From: Onchidella celtica
Taxonomy: Eukaryota; Mollusca; Gastropoda; Systellommatophora; Onchidiidae
Length of the DNA stretch: 64,000 bases
Assembly: GCA_963931925.1 (NCBI GenBank)
Contig: OZ007569.1
Coordinates: 74,844,400-74,908,399 of the forward strand
Direction: 5' to 3'
Shown here: positions 10,871 to 23,530 of the stretch, one piece after another
Position numbering within the stretch: the stretch's first letter is position 1
How the letters are laid out: every line of letters begins with the position of its first letter
Translations under genes and position numbers: made by a program
The notes under the pieces: model-generated
Database searches by the model: none
What the model was told of the DNA's origin: nothing
The model's input: only the letters and a program-made list of their open reading frames with translations

Positions 10871-13376
10871 GAGGAAACAATTACATGCATGATGACAAAT
10901 TTTCAGACAAAAAAATTTATATCACTTTTGTACAAATTTCATGTCAAATTCTTTGGTAACAATCTTGTTTTGAGGAACACGCGCCATTCTGTAGTGAATC
11001 AGTAAACAAACAAACAAACAGACGCAGTAAGACAAACAACTCCTGATGACGCAATGAAAGTAAACAGCAAAACATTCGTACTTAAAGGCAGAGTAATCCA
11101 AGAGTGGAAAAAATACAAATTACAGGACAACAACAAAAATGTAAAAAGTGAGGAAAGTTAGCACATACATACGTGCACACGCACACACGCGAAACCCTAG
11201 TTCTTGTGACTAAATCAACAGACTGAAATAATATTCTACTCGAGACAAAACTGCCCTTGAAAGTTCGATGCTATTCCGCGGACATTGGTTTTTCATGCTA
11301 TTCTTCGGGTATTGATTCTTCATCTACGGCTTCTTCCTGTTTTAAGTTTAAGTTTTAAGTCCTACTAAAGGAATGAGTTTAAAATTGAATGAATTTGGTC
11401 TATATTTCTTTAGTTTCATAAAAAAAACAACAAAAAAAACACCTGGATTTAAAAGTTTGATTTCGCAATATTAATGCCACGGTCGGAAAAATGACCATTG
11501 ATAAAAATGAATACCCCCTACCCCCCTTTCAGCCCTATTCCCCTGCCTGGGTCTAAAGACAGTGCCATATCAATTCCGTAAAATTTGGCTCCCATGTCCA
11601 AGAAGAGCAAGAAGGCATGGCACTGAAAGAAATTAAATAATTGCCGAGTTAATTTGAAGTCGGACACACTGCCAATGAAGTTTACTTTTGTGCTGTAGCC
11701 CGTTTCGCTCTAAGAGTTTGTTGAGAACGTACGGAGCCCCTTCACAAAATGCTTCAGTTTACAAAGAAAATGAACTTACGTCGCTTTCGGTAAATGACAC
11801 TTGTAAATTATTTCATTTAAAAGAAACTGACTCTAATGGACACTGACGGTTAAAACACACATTCACTCGCACAGAGCCCGAAATAACATAAAATCAAAAC
11901 AATAAAAGCAAGCAGGCAAAAAATGAAAAGGGGAAGGTCTAGATTCTGCTCGGGGTCAAATGAAAAAAAAAAACAAAAAAAAAAACTCTGGAATGCATCT
12001 GAACGTTAGAATATGGCTCATTCAGTTGAAGAGAACAAAATTGTACTAACCCAGTGTTTTTATGAGGTATGAAGATTAGCTGATACAAATAATCAACTTA
12101 ATAATAAAATATAATGAACAACGACAAATGCACGTATGTGAATGTATGCAAAACTTGTTTACAAACTTTCTCGTAGAAAGTCTATTTATTTGACCCCTTC
12201 ATTAACTCAACCCGATAAAAGAAAAAAGGAGACGATAACTTTGTAGGAAAACAGAATTTCAATCACTTGGGTGGAGAAATAATAATAATATAAACCAATG
12301 TTTGCTGAACAAAATGTATGTGGCCTCAAAAATGGGGGTTTGTGCATAATGTAATATCAAAACTGTCCCGTAAAACCGGGAGTTCATGAGAAAGAGTGAT
12401 GACATTATGCTACACATCCACAAGTCTTTGTTTCGTAATTCTCATGTTGCTTTTGCATTTACAAGGGGTTTCGTCCGCATAATTGCTCATCTGTTTTCTG
12501 CACATTGACACTGAGAGCTATTGTTGACCTGTGAGGTAGATGTTGCAAGTCCATTATTCCTCAGGATTTGCTCTCTTCTCCCAATCCCGAAACAACAACA
12601 ACAGCAACAACAACAGCCCCTTCCATGCTAATGAATTTTTGACTTTCAAGGTAATACAAAAAAATGCATACTGTAAGATATTTAAATAAAGGGCCCCAAG
12701 GAATTAGTTGACCTAACAGTTTAACTTGAGCACATGAAGTTAGCACATTCAGTCAATAAAATAAAACAGAAGAAAACCGCCGTATATCGCCAGAAAATAA
12801 ATAGCGCGTTATACTGCTTCCTACAGCTGACAAACAGAATGTCCAACAATAGCAATGCTGGAAGTAGAACGATGAACAGTAGTCACTGCGAACATAGGTT
12901 AAACAAACAAAAGTCAGAAATCCAACTTCAAAATGGTTGATGAAGGAAATAATCATAACATTCACAATAATCATAATCATCAAAGTCTTGAAAATAATTT
13001 TAATTTTCATAGTTCATAAAGCATCAACGGCAACCATGACGATAGTGATTAAGAATAACAACATTGGTAATCATAACAGTCATAACTTGAGATAATAATA
13101 ATGGTAATGAGAATAATTATAATAAAAATAATAATAATAGTAATGCAGACTGACTGTAACGTATTGATTCAATAGATCAAACAGAAAAACACGGGCTAAG
13201 ACAAATTATGACTAGTATCATTGACTGATTCAGGGTTGCTTGACCTCACCGCTGTTGTCACAACAGGGGAGCAAACAGCTGTATACTTTGGTTGTGGTAA
13301 ACATCTTAGCTAAACAAACAAACAAAAAAACATTATCTAAGATCATTGGTTTAAATTATGATTGAGTCAAGACTGA
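7591..13376. other. Intergenic or distal 3' flank of Meis, no gene recognised
   Basis: Mostly unique AT-rich sequence lying downstream of the minus-strand Meis stop. Open frames are short and look random. Several minus-strand AATAAA words occur (for example near 12185, 10485 and 10172), so a long Meis 3' UTR reaching into this block is possible but unproven. Short AAC and AAT runs lie near 12591-12616 and 13080-13145. Confidence 0.45.
10759..10871. repeat. (TA)n-rich segment followed by (AAT)n microsatellite
   Basis: Alternating TA/TATG at 10759-10800, then about 14 AAT units at 10828-10871. Confidence 0.88.
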
Positions 13377-13649
13377 TTAACCCTCTACAGCCCAGGCTCC
13401 CATAATTAGATGAAATAGGTCACCTAGAGTCAAAATGCCCTATCTTTGATGCACTTGCTCTTCCTATTTAGTTAACAAATAATTTTTCCAATAAAATATT
13501 TATAAATTTGCAATAATCTGACTATTTCAAATCTATACAGCAATATTATTTTGGAACTGGCAATTTCCGTCTGGGCACCAGAGGCTTAGAATGCTATTAT
13601 ACTCTTTTATTTCATTTTTATAAGACGGGCCAGGGCTTTTTGCCCTTAA
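13377..13649. mobile_element. Possible piggyBac-like MITE
   Basis: Starts TTAACCCTCTACAGCCCAGG and ends, read from the other strand, TTAAGGGCAAAAAGCCCTGG. Both ends have the TTAA target tetramer and an AGCCC(A/T)GGC word eight bases further in. Length is 273 bp and the interior is AT-rich and non-coding, which suits a MITE. The terminal repeats are imperfect, so the call is tentative. Confidence 0.3.
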
Positions 13650-13999
13650 AACGCCATGTTACATACACGGGTTGTAAGACACAATCAATCAACCAAAATC
13701 ATGATCATTACATCTCTCATTAAGCACTAAGCACCTTTGGTATCAAGAAAATCGGTTCATTCTTGTATTATTTTCCATGGAATTGACCCCCTCCCCTTTT
13801 GTCCAAATTCCAGAGCCACCAGCCTCGTCTTTTCCACTTGACGAAATGATTTTTTTTCCCTCCCCGACGAATATTTTTTTAATTGTAAATGCAAACACAC
13901 GCATAAATAAGACTTCTTCTCTAACTATAAAATGTTTAAAATTAAATGCAAACAGCGCCACTGAAGATAGATCTAGGTGAACAGTTGTTTTATCCTCCC

Positions 14000-14245
14000 A
14001 AATGTTTGAGCTTGTGGGTGAAGAACGGAATCAGAGCCGTGCGGGGTTGAGGAGAAATCCAGTTCAGGTTCCTGCCACCGTCAGACCTCCCAGCCATGAC
14101 AGGAAGGCTGTGGGGCGTGGCATGCTAGTGCGCGAGGCAAAGTCGGTGACATGCACTCTCATAGTTGTGTTGATGAAGGTGACTCGCCTTTGTGGCGTGA
14201 AAGTTCCTGGCGTTTCTCCCTGTTCCAGTACGGGAGATTGGTGTA
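14000..14245. other. GC-richer island in the 3' flank, unidentified
   Basis: This block is clearly richer in G+C than its surroundings and is open on both strands (plus 14002-14262, minus 14064-14249). Neither product resembles a family I know. It could be an old SINE, a regulatory block or part of the Meis 3' UTR. Confidence 0.25.
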
Positions 14246-15024
14246 TCATATATAATATGTAATAGTGTCACTGCCATTTACTTTCATTTCCAAGACCTGT
14301 CTAAGAAATAACATGTCATCCGACTGTTTCCATTTTTTTCCTTTCGGAACAAATGTACAATAATCTTGTAAGCATTTCTCCACATAGAAAATGCACAAAT
14401 GAAACGCCTGCCGGAATTTGCACTGTCGTCAACAACTGAAAACATCCCCTTGTCGGTCCTTCATCGAAATCAATATCTCAGTTTGAGCCCGTGGGTCTTG
14501 GCGCAGTTTTTGGCTCAACTTTGTTCTTCCAGCTGATGATGCGAGGAATGAGGTAATCGCTGACAAGAAAACAAGACTCCTTGGCTGATATCAACACACA
14601 AATGCTTTATCAGACTGTCCATTCTCTTGTCCAGTTGCACTGATTTAATGTGTTGTATCTAGATATCCACAATTGTCTGAAATCTGTCACAACATCATTC
14701 AGTTGCGCACAAGAGATTCAACAACGTAGAAGATAAGGACAATATACAGTCAAACCAACACCCCACACAACCATGTTGTGTCCCAGAATTTTTTAATCTA
14801 TCCCAAGTCTAGATCTCATAAAGTTGGCAGAATGGCTGTCTCAAAGTTGATATTAACAAAATAAAAAAACACAAAAAAACAAAGAAACCACTACTATGAA
14901 AAATCTCCCTGCAGGTCTCCACAGAGACCATCTTCATTGCTCGGCGGTTTCCTTCTCTAGATCGACATATCCTGGGAATAAAAATGCCATGATCATTCTT
15001 TCCAATTTGAATTCATCCAATCGC

Positions 15025-15324
15025 GTTATGTCGCAGTGATCAACGTCACCATTTATTATATAGTCCATACAGGTTACAGGAAGAGGGCGAATGAATGTCC
15101 ATCGCGGAGCTTCACAGGAGAATAACGGCGTCGAGTGACTACTGAAAACCTTATGGCGTCATCAGTTTCTGTGTTGAGTTCTTCGTAGACAAACGATGGC
15201 TTTACAGGGTAGAATTCGATCAAGGACAAAGTGACGTGACGTGTTCGTCTCAAGAAAACAGAATGGCGTTAAATGAACCAAAGAAAAGAGATAATACAGA
15301 AAGAGTTCTCTAATTCATGTGTGA
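15025..15324 (-). other. Meis: Proximal 3' UTR of Meis with candidate poly(A) signal
   Basis: Sequence directly downstream of the TAA at 15327-15325 on the minus strand. The first AATAAA is at 15057-15052, about 270 bases after the stop. Cleavage 15-30 bases beyond would end a short 3' UTR near 15030. Longer isoforms using later signals are equally possible. Confidence 0.35.
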
Positions 15325-15647
15325 TTATCCTGCGTGAATATCTTGTATGTGTCCACCCATTCCTTCCATGTGTAGAGGTGGACTCTGGGCAGTGGCCATC
15401 CCGTGGTGAGCCATGCCGGGGTTACCGTGACCCATCATCATGTGGTGAGGATGACCTGGTATGAGCATGGCCTGAGAGTGGACAGGGGGCGAGAACTGGG
15501 CCATCTGAGCGTAAGAGGAGGGTGGGGTGCCGTACATGTCCGGTCGATGCATGCCCTGCATGCCTAACATGTCGTACCTCTGGGTGGTGTCCAGATGGGA
15601 ATAGCCAGCCTTCATGGGGTCATACAGGTCATGGCCACCTTGAAGTC
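15325..15647 (-). CDS. Meis: Meis/homothorax TALE homeobox protein, last coding exon
   Basis: 323 nt: two bases completing a split codon, then 106 codons and TAA. The product is the Met/His/Pro/Gly-rich C-terminal tail of Meis/Hth. It starts LQGGHDLYDPMKAGY, has the IPGHPHH word typical of Meis tails, and ends GGHIQDIHAG, like the conserved DIHA end of the family. In vertebrate Meis this tail is a transcriptional activation region. The acceptor is TTGTTGTCCCCAG before GA at 15647. The donor exon at 16412-16551 ends in phase 1, so the join reads MGH-R-LQGG in frame. The apparent ATG-initiated open frame that begins at 15660 is intronic at its start and should not be used. Confidence 0.9.
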
Positions 15648-16411
15648 CTGGGGACAACAAAAGGCAGTTGTTTTTTAAACTGTAACGGCCAGAAATGGAT
15701 ATGGCAAAACAATGATAAACAAAATCATTATTATTTCAATACCACAAAGCTTTGACAGGACATGAAAGAAACTGTTCATTTGGCAAAGTGGTCAACATGT
15801 TTTTTTTGTTTTTTTGCTATTAAGAGGGACAAAAAAAAAAAAAGAAGGTTCTTGACAAATCTACTGCGTATTTCTGACCCAAGTGCGCAGCTACTGGATC
15901 TCATCGAAATATTTCACAGATGACGATCGAGTACTCAATCTTCATACATTTGGAGGGGTGGGGGGATGGGGGGGGGGTATGTTACAGGGTTTTAAAACTG
16001 ATCTGCATCTTCCTGCATATAAAAACCGCAGCAAAAGCCTGTAGGCTGAGCTAAGAAGAATCACTTCCAGATCTCAAACAGTTACTTTCAACCTGGTCTT
16101 GAACTGGGAGCATATCTAAATAGCTAACCCTTGATAACGAATTCCGACATAGGTAATAGAATATCTACAGCTTGAAAGGAAGAAACATGAATAACAATAT
16201 CTACAGCTTGAGGGAGGAAACGAGAATGTAAGTGACGGAGTATCTGAAGCTTAAAGGAAGAAATGAGAACTTAAGTAACACAGTATCTAAAGGTTAAAGG
16301 AGGAAGAGAGAATTTAAACAATGGAGTATCTGGAGCTTAAAGAAAGAAATGAAGCGTTAAATAGTAGAATGTCTGAAGCTTTGAGAGAAGAACTGGGCCC
16401 AATTCACTTAC
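15648..16411 (-). other. Meis: Last Meis intron (764 bp)
   Basis: Bounded on the minus strand by GTAAGT (donor, from 16411) and CCCCAG (acceptor, 15653-15648). It contains poly-T and poly-G stretches (15956-15979 is almost pure G) and the 43-bp tandem repeat described separately. Confidence 0.85.
16150..16395. repeat. Degenerate 43-bp tandem repeat, six copies
   Basis: The word TATCT(A/G)(C/A)AG recurs at 16162, 16198, 16241, 16284, 16327 and (as TGTCT) 16370. Spacing is 43 bp, with one shortened unit of 36. Units share a purine-rich body, TTAAAGGAAGAAATGAGAA-like. The array stops about 16 bases from the splice donor of the penultimate Meis exon. Confidence 0.8.
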
Positions 16412-16551
16412 TGTGTCCCATCTGCATGTGCTGATTGTCGAAGTAGCCCATGCCTGCTGCCTCTGGGTTGTAAGCTGCGTGAGCGCCTGGCCCCGCCCTA
16501 TTGGACTGATCAATCATTGGTTGAACAATCCTTCTCCTTGCGTTGATAAAC
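16412..16551 (-). CDS. Meis: Meis/homothorax TALE homeobox protein, penultimate coding exon
   Basis: 140 nt encoding, after the last base of a split Trp codon, [20 protein letters not shown] and on to HMQMGH. FINARRR is the end of homeodomain recognition helix 3: I50 is the TALE-class signature residue and N51 the invariant base-contacting asparagine. [13 protein letters not shown] right after the homeodomain is diagnostic of Meis/Hth rather than Pbx, Prep or Tgif. Meis/Hth proteins bind TGACAG-type sites and, with Pbx/Exd, act as Hox cofactors in the nucleus. The acceptor has a good pyrimidine tract and AATCAG; the donor is CACA followed by GTAAGT. The exon before it must end in TG of the Trp codon. 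I could not find that exon in this window. Confidence 0.95.
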
Positions 16552-18369
16552 CTGATTGGACAAAAATAGACAAATGTAAGAAACCGATAGCCAGATGCAT
16601 AGGGACTTTGGATTTGACATGTTCGTATAATTTAATGTCATTGGCGTCGTCTGAAAACAAAAACATTTGCTAAAAGGACTTGATTTCGTTTACTTTTTTT
16701 TTTTCTCTAATCAAGTCCATATTTATTTACGTATTTATTTTTTTTACTTATTTATTATTTAAGAATATATGTAATAATTGCAGTAGGAAATAGAATAAAA
16801 GGTTGTCTAAAGTTATGCAACAACCACACAGCAACATCAACAGTGACACTTCCACTACCATCAACATCATGTGCTAGACGGGTTCCAGATAATGGATAAA
16901 GCAACAGAGAAAGAAGTATCTAGATGAGACATGGTGTGTTTCACCCATCAGTGTAAAGACAAGGGAAAATCCAAGACATCTAGTTGAGTGGGAAGGCGGG
17001 TGTTTCGGGTGGAAGCGGAACGGGTACATGGTGAAAAAGATGCAGAGATGACGCAAGATCCCACCGTAACCCCATTTTTACCTAAAGTCAAATTTTGATT
17101 TAAACTTCGACACAATCTTCCGTTCCGGAGACCCAGATTTTGGGCCACGGATCCCAACCAAGACTGGGTAAGAGAAGGAAGGAAAAAGTCAGGAAAGGGG
17201 AAAAAAAGAAAAGAAAAAGTTCAGTTTCAAGGAACTAAATTAGTTGTCCTTTTCCCCTTTACTGAGAGAGCCAAACGTGATAAATGGGATAGGGCCCATG
17301 AAAGATCAGGTCCCATGGTAGCCGGGCCGAGTCTTTGCCGTCAGATCGGCCCTCACTTCTTATTAAAGGGACCCGGGACATATTGGCGTTTCAAAATGAG
17401 GCGAGAAGCCGTGATCAAGGGGAATTTGGGCTTTGGAAATTGGGGTTCCAAACGTCTTCTTTTACAAAATTGGATGGTGTCGGGGATGCTGTGAGGATGC
17501 AAGCAAAGAGTATAAAGATATGGATGAAAGATGGCTTGGGTTCTTTTCTTATTCAGAAGTCGAAGACATTTCGCTAGGGGAAAACATAATGAAGTCTTAT
17601 GATCCAACATAACCTCTTCAGTACCAGAACTTATTGGTAGACTTGGTCAAACCACTTGAACTGTTATAAGTGTGTAGCGCAATCCCGCTTGCTTCTCGTA
17701 TGGACGAAAAAGTTGGTAGCAAAAATAAATTTAGAACAAAAAGGTTAGACAGAAACCACATTAGGTCACAGTTGAAAAGGGAGAAACGGAGGGCGATGGG
17801 AGTAAAGAGACGGAGGAGAGGAAAGAGGAAAGGAGGCAGGGAAGGAAGGAGAGGAGAAATGGTGGGGGAGGTTTATTACTAATATCATTACTGTAATTTT
17901 ATTTTCACTGCACGGAAAACAAAAACAGGTCCTCTTTCTGATTTTAAAATTTCAATCCATTTTCAGTTGCAGAAAAATTCCCTGATTCAGTACTTCACGG
18001 ATGGTATTTGTGTTGCATATCTGATCTTTCGGGGGAAGTCATTGAAATCCGCACCGGTGACATTCAAAAACAGAAAAATTTCAATTTCATTTTCATTTCT
18101 GGACTGACAGCCTGACTGGACTGGCAAACTGCGGATTAACCAACTCCGTATTCACAGCGTTATTTACATTTTCTTTCAAGGAAAGGGCTGCTTTGTTTTT
18201 GTTATGCCAGATTGGCCGTGAGTCGAAAGATGATAACAGCGTCATCGGATGAAACGACAAGATCCCAACTGTCAGATTTATAACCCGACAAAATGTGACT
18301 AGAGCCGGCGACTTGTAATTCATCATACATAATAACCAGAGGAAAGCAATCACGTCAGAGGTGAATAAT

Positions 18370-18780
18370 CTACCCCACAGATCTTTCCATTCACCAGAGA
18401 CCATCCGTCAGGATCTCCCACAGATGCGAGACGAGAATTAAAATTAGAGCCAAAAAAGCCCAAAGAAAATATTGCATATCGCCCGTTTCTGTCTCGGCTG
18501 AATCATGAAGAATCTAGGAGATGGATATTTTTATACGATTAAACCCATTAGCCTAATCAAAAGACTGGTTTGTTAAACAGACTGGCGGAGGGAAGAGCTT
18601 GTCGCCACAAAAAGGAAAACGTGAAAAAAGAGCGTATTTATAGTAAAGTAATTAGTGAGGGGAAACTGTTTACTTGAGTCTGGAGCGCCACGCAGGACGG
18701 GCGGCTTCAACGTCAGCCAATCTCTAATAAGACTCGAACTTTTGTAATGATGAAGGGGGTGGGTTTGCATCTTAAAGCAA
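18370..18780. promoter_or_regulatory. Candidate regulatory block (weak)
   Basis: Complex sequence without simple repeats. It includes GATTAAACCCATTAGCCTAATC (two opposed TAAT-type cores) near 18538-18560 and AGTAATTAGTGAGG near 18648. Proposed as an intronic enhancer only on motif content. Confidence 0.2.
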
Positions 18781-19639
18781 GCTCAGAGGTGTACCTTTGG
18801 CTTGTTTTGTTTCAGACAGTCTCTCTCTAGACAGCGGAACCAGGTAGAATTGCGAGAAGGGAAATTGAGAGTGAGGGAACATTAATCACAAAAGCATCAA
18901 CGTTTTTCCTCAGGGTGTTCCCTCACAAAGGGAAAGTGAATGATGAAAATAAAGAGGATTTCAGGGAACTGCATAACCACATAGTGAAACAGTGAAACTT
19001 AAAATCAAACCAGATGATAGAAACGATCATGAGAAGAAGGAAAGAGTTGGAACTCCGCAAGGAAAATAATTTGTGGGGTTGGGGGAGGGGGGGGGGGGGA
19101 GAAAAGAAAAGGAAAGCAAATAATCAAAAGATATGGGCAAAAAGAAATGGCAGCTAAATGGGGGCAATTGTGGGAAAGGACGTCGAAATCTGGAACGGCT
19201 CATCTTGCATCTTCAAATTTACCCAGTTTTAGCATTTTAATTGAGTTTCTTAAAGCCAGGGCGATCCTATTTCCTGTCCCGTAATTAACCAGATGATTTC
19301 AAAATGGTTCTCCAGCAGATTCGTACTTTTCTTGTTCTGTTCTTGCCAACAAAGAAAAAAACAGGATCTCAGGACAGAGAAGGAATGAAGGTTACATAGA
19401 TCTGGATTGGGAAAGGGGGTTGGGGGGTGGCTACGAAGGCATTGAGGAAATGGACTCACGATACAAAGTATTTACCGACCCTGTTTTCACGGACTCGGCC
19501 AGCATTTAAATACATCCACAAAAATAATAATAAAATTGGAGAAGAGGATGCGCGCGCCCCATGTTTCAAAGTGGCTGTTTTCAAGACCGAGTGTCCGCCA
19601 CCGACAGAGTGAAAATTAGAAGTAGTATAGAAATGCCAC

Positions 19640-19875
19640 GGCAGTTATTCTTAAATCTAACTTCACTAGCGTATCTGACACAGCAAAGGATTAGATTCAT
19701 AGTGAAGAATGGGTTTGGAGCTAAAGGTATGGGCATAAATCATTCTGGTCCCAAACCTACCGGCCTGAATGTCAAACTCTATGGTGCTCTGCCAGAACTG
19801 CAGAAACCCGTAGATTTTCTTAAAAGAACAAATCTGCAGATTTAGATTGGTGAACAAAAGAAGAAGAAGAAGAAA
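19640..19875 (+). repeat. Possible retroelement 3' end with (GAA)n tail
   Basis: About 200 bp of unique-looking sequence ending in GAACAAAAGAAGAAGAAGAA (to about 19874). Ending in a short tandem tail is common for SINEs and some LINEs. No internal Pol III boxes or coding similarity were recognised and no target duplication was confirmed. Confidence 0.2.
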
Positions 19876-20848
19876 TCATTCTGGTGAAATCGTAGAGAAG
19901 TCACCAGATACTTCTATGTGGTATTGTCTTTTCATAATGGAATATGTGCAGGGTATCACTGCCAATGTGCATGGTATCACTTCCAGCATAATAAATATAT
20001 AGTTTGTATGGCCTAGTGCAGGGTGATTCACAGCAGTCAAGGCGTCCTGAATTTCTGCTCACCAGAAGCACAATGTTATGAGAAGAGCTCGGCTACCGCA
20101 GCAGTGATGCATAATAAGCAATTACTCCCGAACGACAGCAGCGAAATTAGCTGATATGAGCCAAAATTAACCAATATGAGCCGGGATATTGCCAAGTCCC
20201 GAACGAGTTTCCGCAGTCCTGTCAATAGAAGCCACTCAACATCACCAGACACTGCCTGGACCGTATCTTTATGGCAGCCCCTTAGTCCCTCCATGGTCAC
20301 TGCTCCGAATGTCCCGATACAGCGCAATCATCTACCAATAATTCAGCCCCTGAAATCGGTCAGGCTCCCAGAGGGGGGGGGGGGGGGGAGGAAAAAAAAA
20401 ACGAAAGGAAAGTCAGAAAGAGAGGCAGAAGGAGATGACTTACATAAACGAGAGAAAAACAGAAGCAGGAAAAGACTATGGAAATTGACCAGCAGAAGCA
20501 AGGTGAAAAGTAGCGAGTCTGACGTGTGGTAGTGGATTGACGGTATGTTAGATATTTGAAGAGGAAAAACAACAGCGGCTGCAATAATGACATTTGGCAA
20601 CTATGATGGCAATTGTAGTAATAACAGATGGATTATCCAAGTTTAGTATAATGGTGTAACTGGAGTATCAGCTGTAGGACAGACAGAGCTCCCAGCAGTG
20701 ATGGATGCTGGAATTTTCAGAAACATTTTCTTGGTGGTCTTAGTGGTCGTAAATAATCGATTAGCTTAGCCTTACACTAATCACCCCGTCCAGACGCCAA
20801 ATTCATCATTTTCAAGACATGCCAAAACAAAACAACAACAAAAGAAAA

Positions 20849-20892
20849 GGAGGGTGGAGGGGGGGGGGTGGGGGTGGGGGTGGGGGGGGGGT
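20849..20892 (+). repeat. G-run array with G-quadruplex potential
   Basis: Seven or more runs of three to ten G separated by single T or A. Similar pure G or C runs lie at 19080-19098, 20372-20391, 22153-22167 and 50758-50774. Long homopolymers are also likely places of sequencing error. Confidence 0.6.
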
Positions 20893-21289
20893 GAAGACAG
20901 ATGGTTAGTGTGAAAATAAAACTCTTCAGTTTTGGGTCTCTCAAAATAATAACCACAGAACCTTCTCTGACTTTTGATGAAACACAAATGGCCAGTCACT
21001 CATTCTTACCCAACAGGCATCTGACCAGCAATTTGCCCTGTTTTCTTTCCACCATCTCGCTTCCTCACCTTGTAGCGTGTGCCACTGAAATACTTTCACC
21101 TCCCCCCTCCCTCTTTCCAGTGTCCATGACGCGACCCCATCCACTGTCCTAATAAAATTCGGTGACAAATTTTCATATGACTCCAAACCATCGTACTATG
21201 TGCTACACTCAAACCCAGACAAGTTTGACTATACAGAAGAAATTGTTTCATTCTAAAATGCATGTTTGCCTCAAGCAAGAGAAGTTAAG

Positions 21290-21545
21290 ACGCTGATTCA
21301 TAGACGGCGTCAGACGTTTTCAGAAAAGCTACTTGGTTTTCCCGGCATCCAGCAGTGAGGTGGGTAGTGCTGTGTACAGTTCGGTGCTCCGAAACTAAGC
21401 CTAATTGAACAACAGTAATGATCGCGGTGACGACCCCCAAGCGGAGATAACCGCAGATGAATCCAGGCTGAAGTAAAATGGGCAAGAGTTATCCCTCTAC
21501 ACTTCCTGCATAACCATCTCACCCTTCTAATCGAGTCAGTGCTTG
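21290..21545. promoter_or_regulatory. Candidate regulatory block (weak)
   Basis: About 250 bp of balanced composition without repeats, inside AT-rich, repeat-rich DNA. It includes AAGCCTAATTGAAC near 21397. No further evidence. Confidence 0.15.
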
Positions 21546-23340
21546 CTTCAATGACGCTGCCCTACATTCTTGTCTCCTGGTCTCTGGCATTCCGTAAGCG
21601 TCCATTATACACATCTTCTTTGCCTGATGCAGATTATTATATATTCATTGGCTAACCAATTTGTCACGCATCTACTGACCCCCTGACTTTGATATTCAGC
21701 GCATCCTTCTAGAAATATGTACAGAAAAATCTACAATAATTAACGGTTGTCACTGATTCCCAGATTTATTTCTGTTTCTATTCCGAAATACTTTTGTTAC
21801 CTGCAGTTAATTGGCCTGCCTACAAAATTTATCTGCAATCAAAATACTCTGCTTGAAACAATTTAGGGGGGGGGGAGTGTATGAAGTCAAGATAGACCAA
21901 ACTGTAAAGACTTCGACTGAAGCGAGGTCTCCATCCTGGAACACATCAAAGTCCCACTTTGGGTTTGTTTTGTTTTTTTTGTTATCTGAGAACCAACACT
22001 AGTACCCAGAGATATCATTTTCTGCTAGTACCCTGCCTGTCCTTGTCAAATCCGTAAGGAAATCTGCATCTGAACTGGCAATGGGAACAAAACCGCGACC
22101 GAAATCACCAACGACAACAGCAACGACAACAGAATCAAGAAAAGAAGAATTGCCCCCCCCCCCCCCAAACAAAAAACAACTAAGAAGAAAACAGAAAGAC
22201 CGAGAAGAAGAAAAGTAACGACAACAACAAACAAGAAAAAAGTACAAAACTTAACGACATCCAATCCGACCACACAAACGAAATTTTATCAAGCTACAAT
22301 TTTGCCCCAATAATTTCCTTTCTGTTTTTCTGCTCGTAACTTTTCTTTCACTCCGTTATTCTATCCTTCGTTTGTTCTCTCATTCCCTCTTTCCGAGTCA
22401 GTGCCAAGACATCTCTTAGACGTTTTGCATGGACGCATCCAATATGTCAAAGCCTCAGAATCTGATTGGAGCAGACACTATCGGGTCCATTTCCGGGTTG
22501 CCAGCTCCGCGTGCCTGCAGCCCAATCTAATGCCATAATCCTGCAACAAAGCTTTCCTTTTTTCTTCTTTTTCCGTCTTTCTCTCTCTTTTGTACTTTCG
22601 CTGCTAAATGTCTCAACTACTTTTCTTTTATATATAATATGCCTCTTTACTACTATCCAATGATTTATTTAAAAAGAAATAAAAAAAGCCACAATTACCG
22701 AAAAAAAATAAATGCAAGGGTAGACATTGTAATTATGAGATTTTTTCACCCTGTCTCATTATTTCTTTTGCTCTCCTTATCTATGTACTTCAATCACAAC
22801 TCTGCAGCAGATGGACGGATAAAAATTCTAGCACAATACGCAAGCCTGAAAAAAGTTTTGATCCAAAGACCTCAGGACAATTCTACAAGATCGTATTTCA
22901 AAAACTGACGATTTCCAAGTGTATAAAAGCAGCAGCAGCAGCAGTGGCAACAACAACGACAACGACTACACAATCATAACAACTACAGCAACAACTGTTT
23001 CATTGGGAAGGACAAAACTTCCCTTTCTCTAGCCTCCCCAGCTCGTCAGACGCGACTCCCTCTTTTCCATTCCCCCCTGTAGCCGGACTCTTTAAAAACA
23101 AAACAAAAAAGAGATAGCTGACCCTATTCCCTTTTTCTTGTGAACCGAAAACTTGAAGAGGGGAAGGGAAGAAACAAAAAATAAAAAAGCCCCCATGATA
23201 TGGCGGTGGACAAGAAGGAAAGGAAAAACTGCCGCATGTGATTAGAATGGGAGAAACATAGAGATCAGTTACGGGACTTTGTGATTAGAGGGGATGCCAG
23301 TTGCGTGTCTTTTCCATGTTAATGAAAACGCCTTGTTTTC

Positions 23341-23483
23341 CCCTGGCCCAAGTTCTCTCTCTTTCTTTCTTTCTTTCTCTCTCTCTCTCTCTCTGTACCC
23401 TCTGTGTGGGTCTGTCTATCTGTGTGTGTGTCTTTCTCTCTCTCTCTCTCTATAAGTTTGCACCCCTCTCTCACACCTCCCTT

Positions 23484-23530
<47 letters not shown>

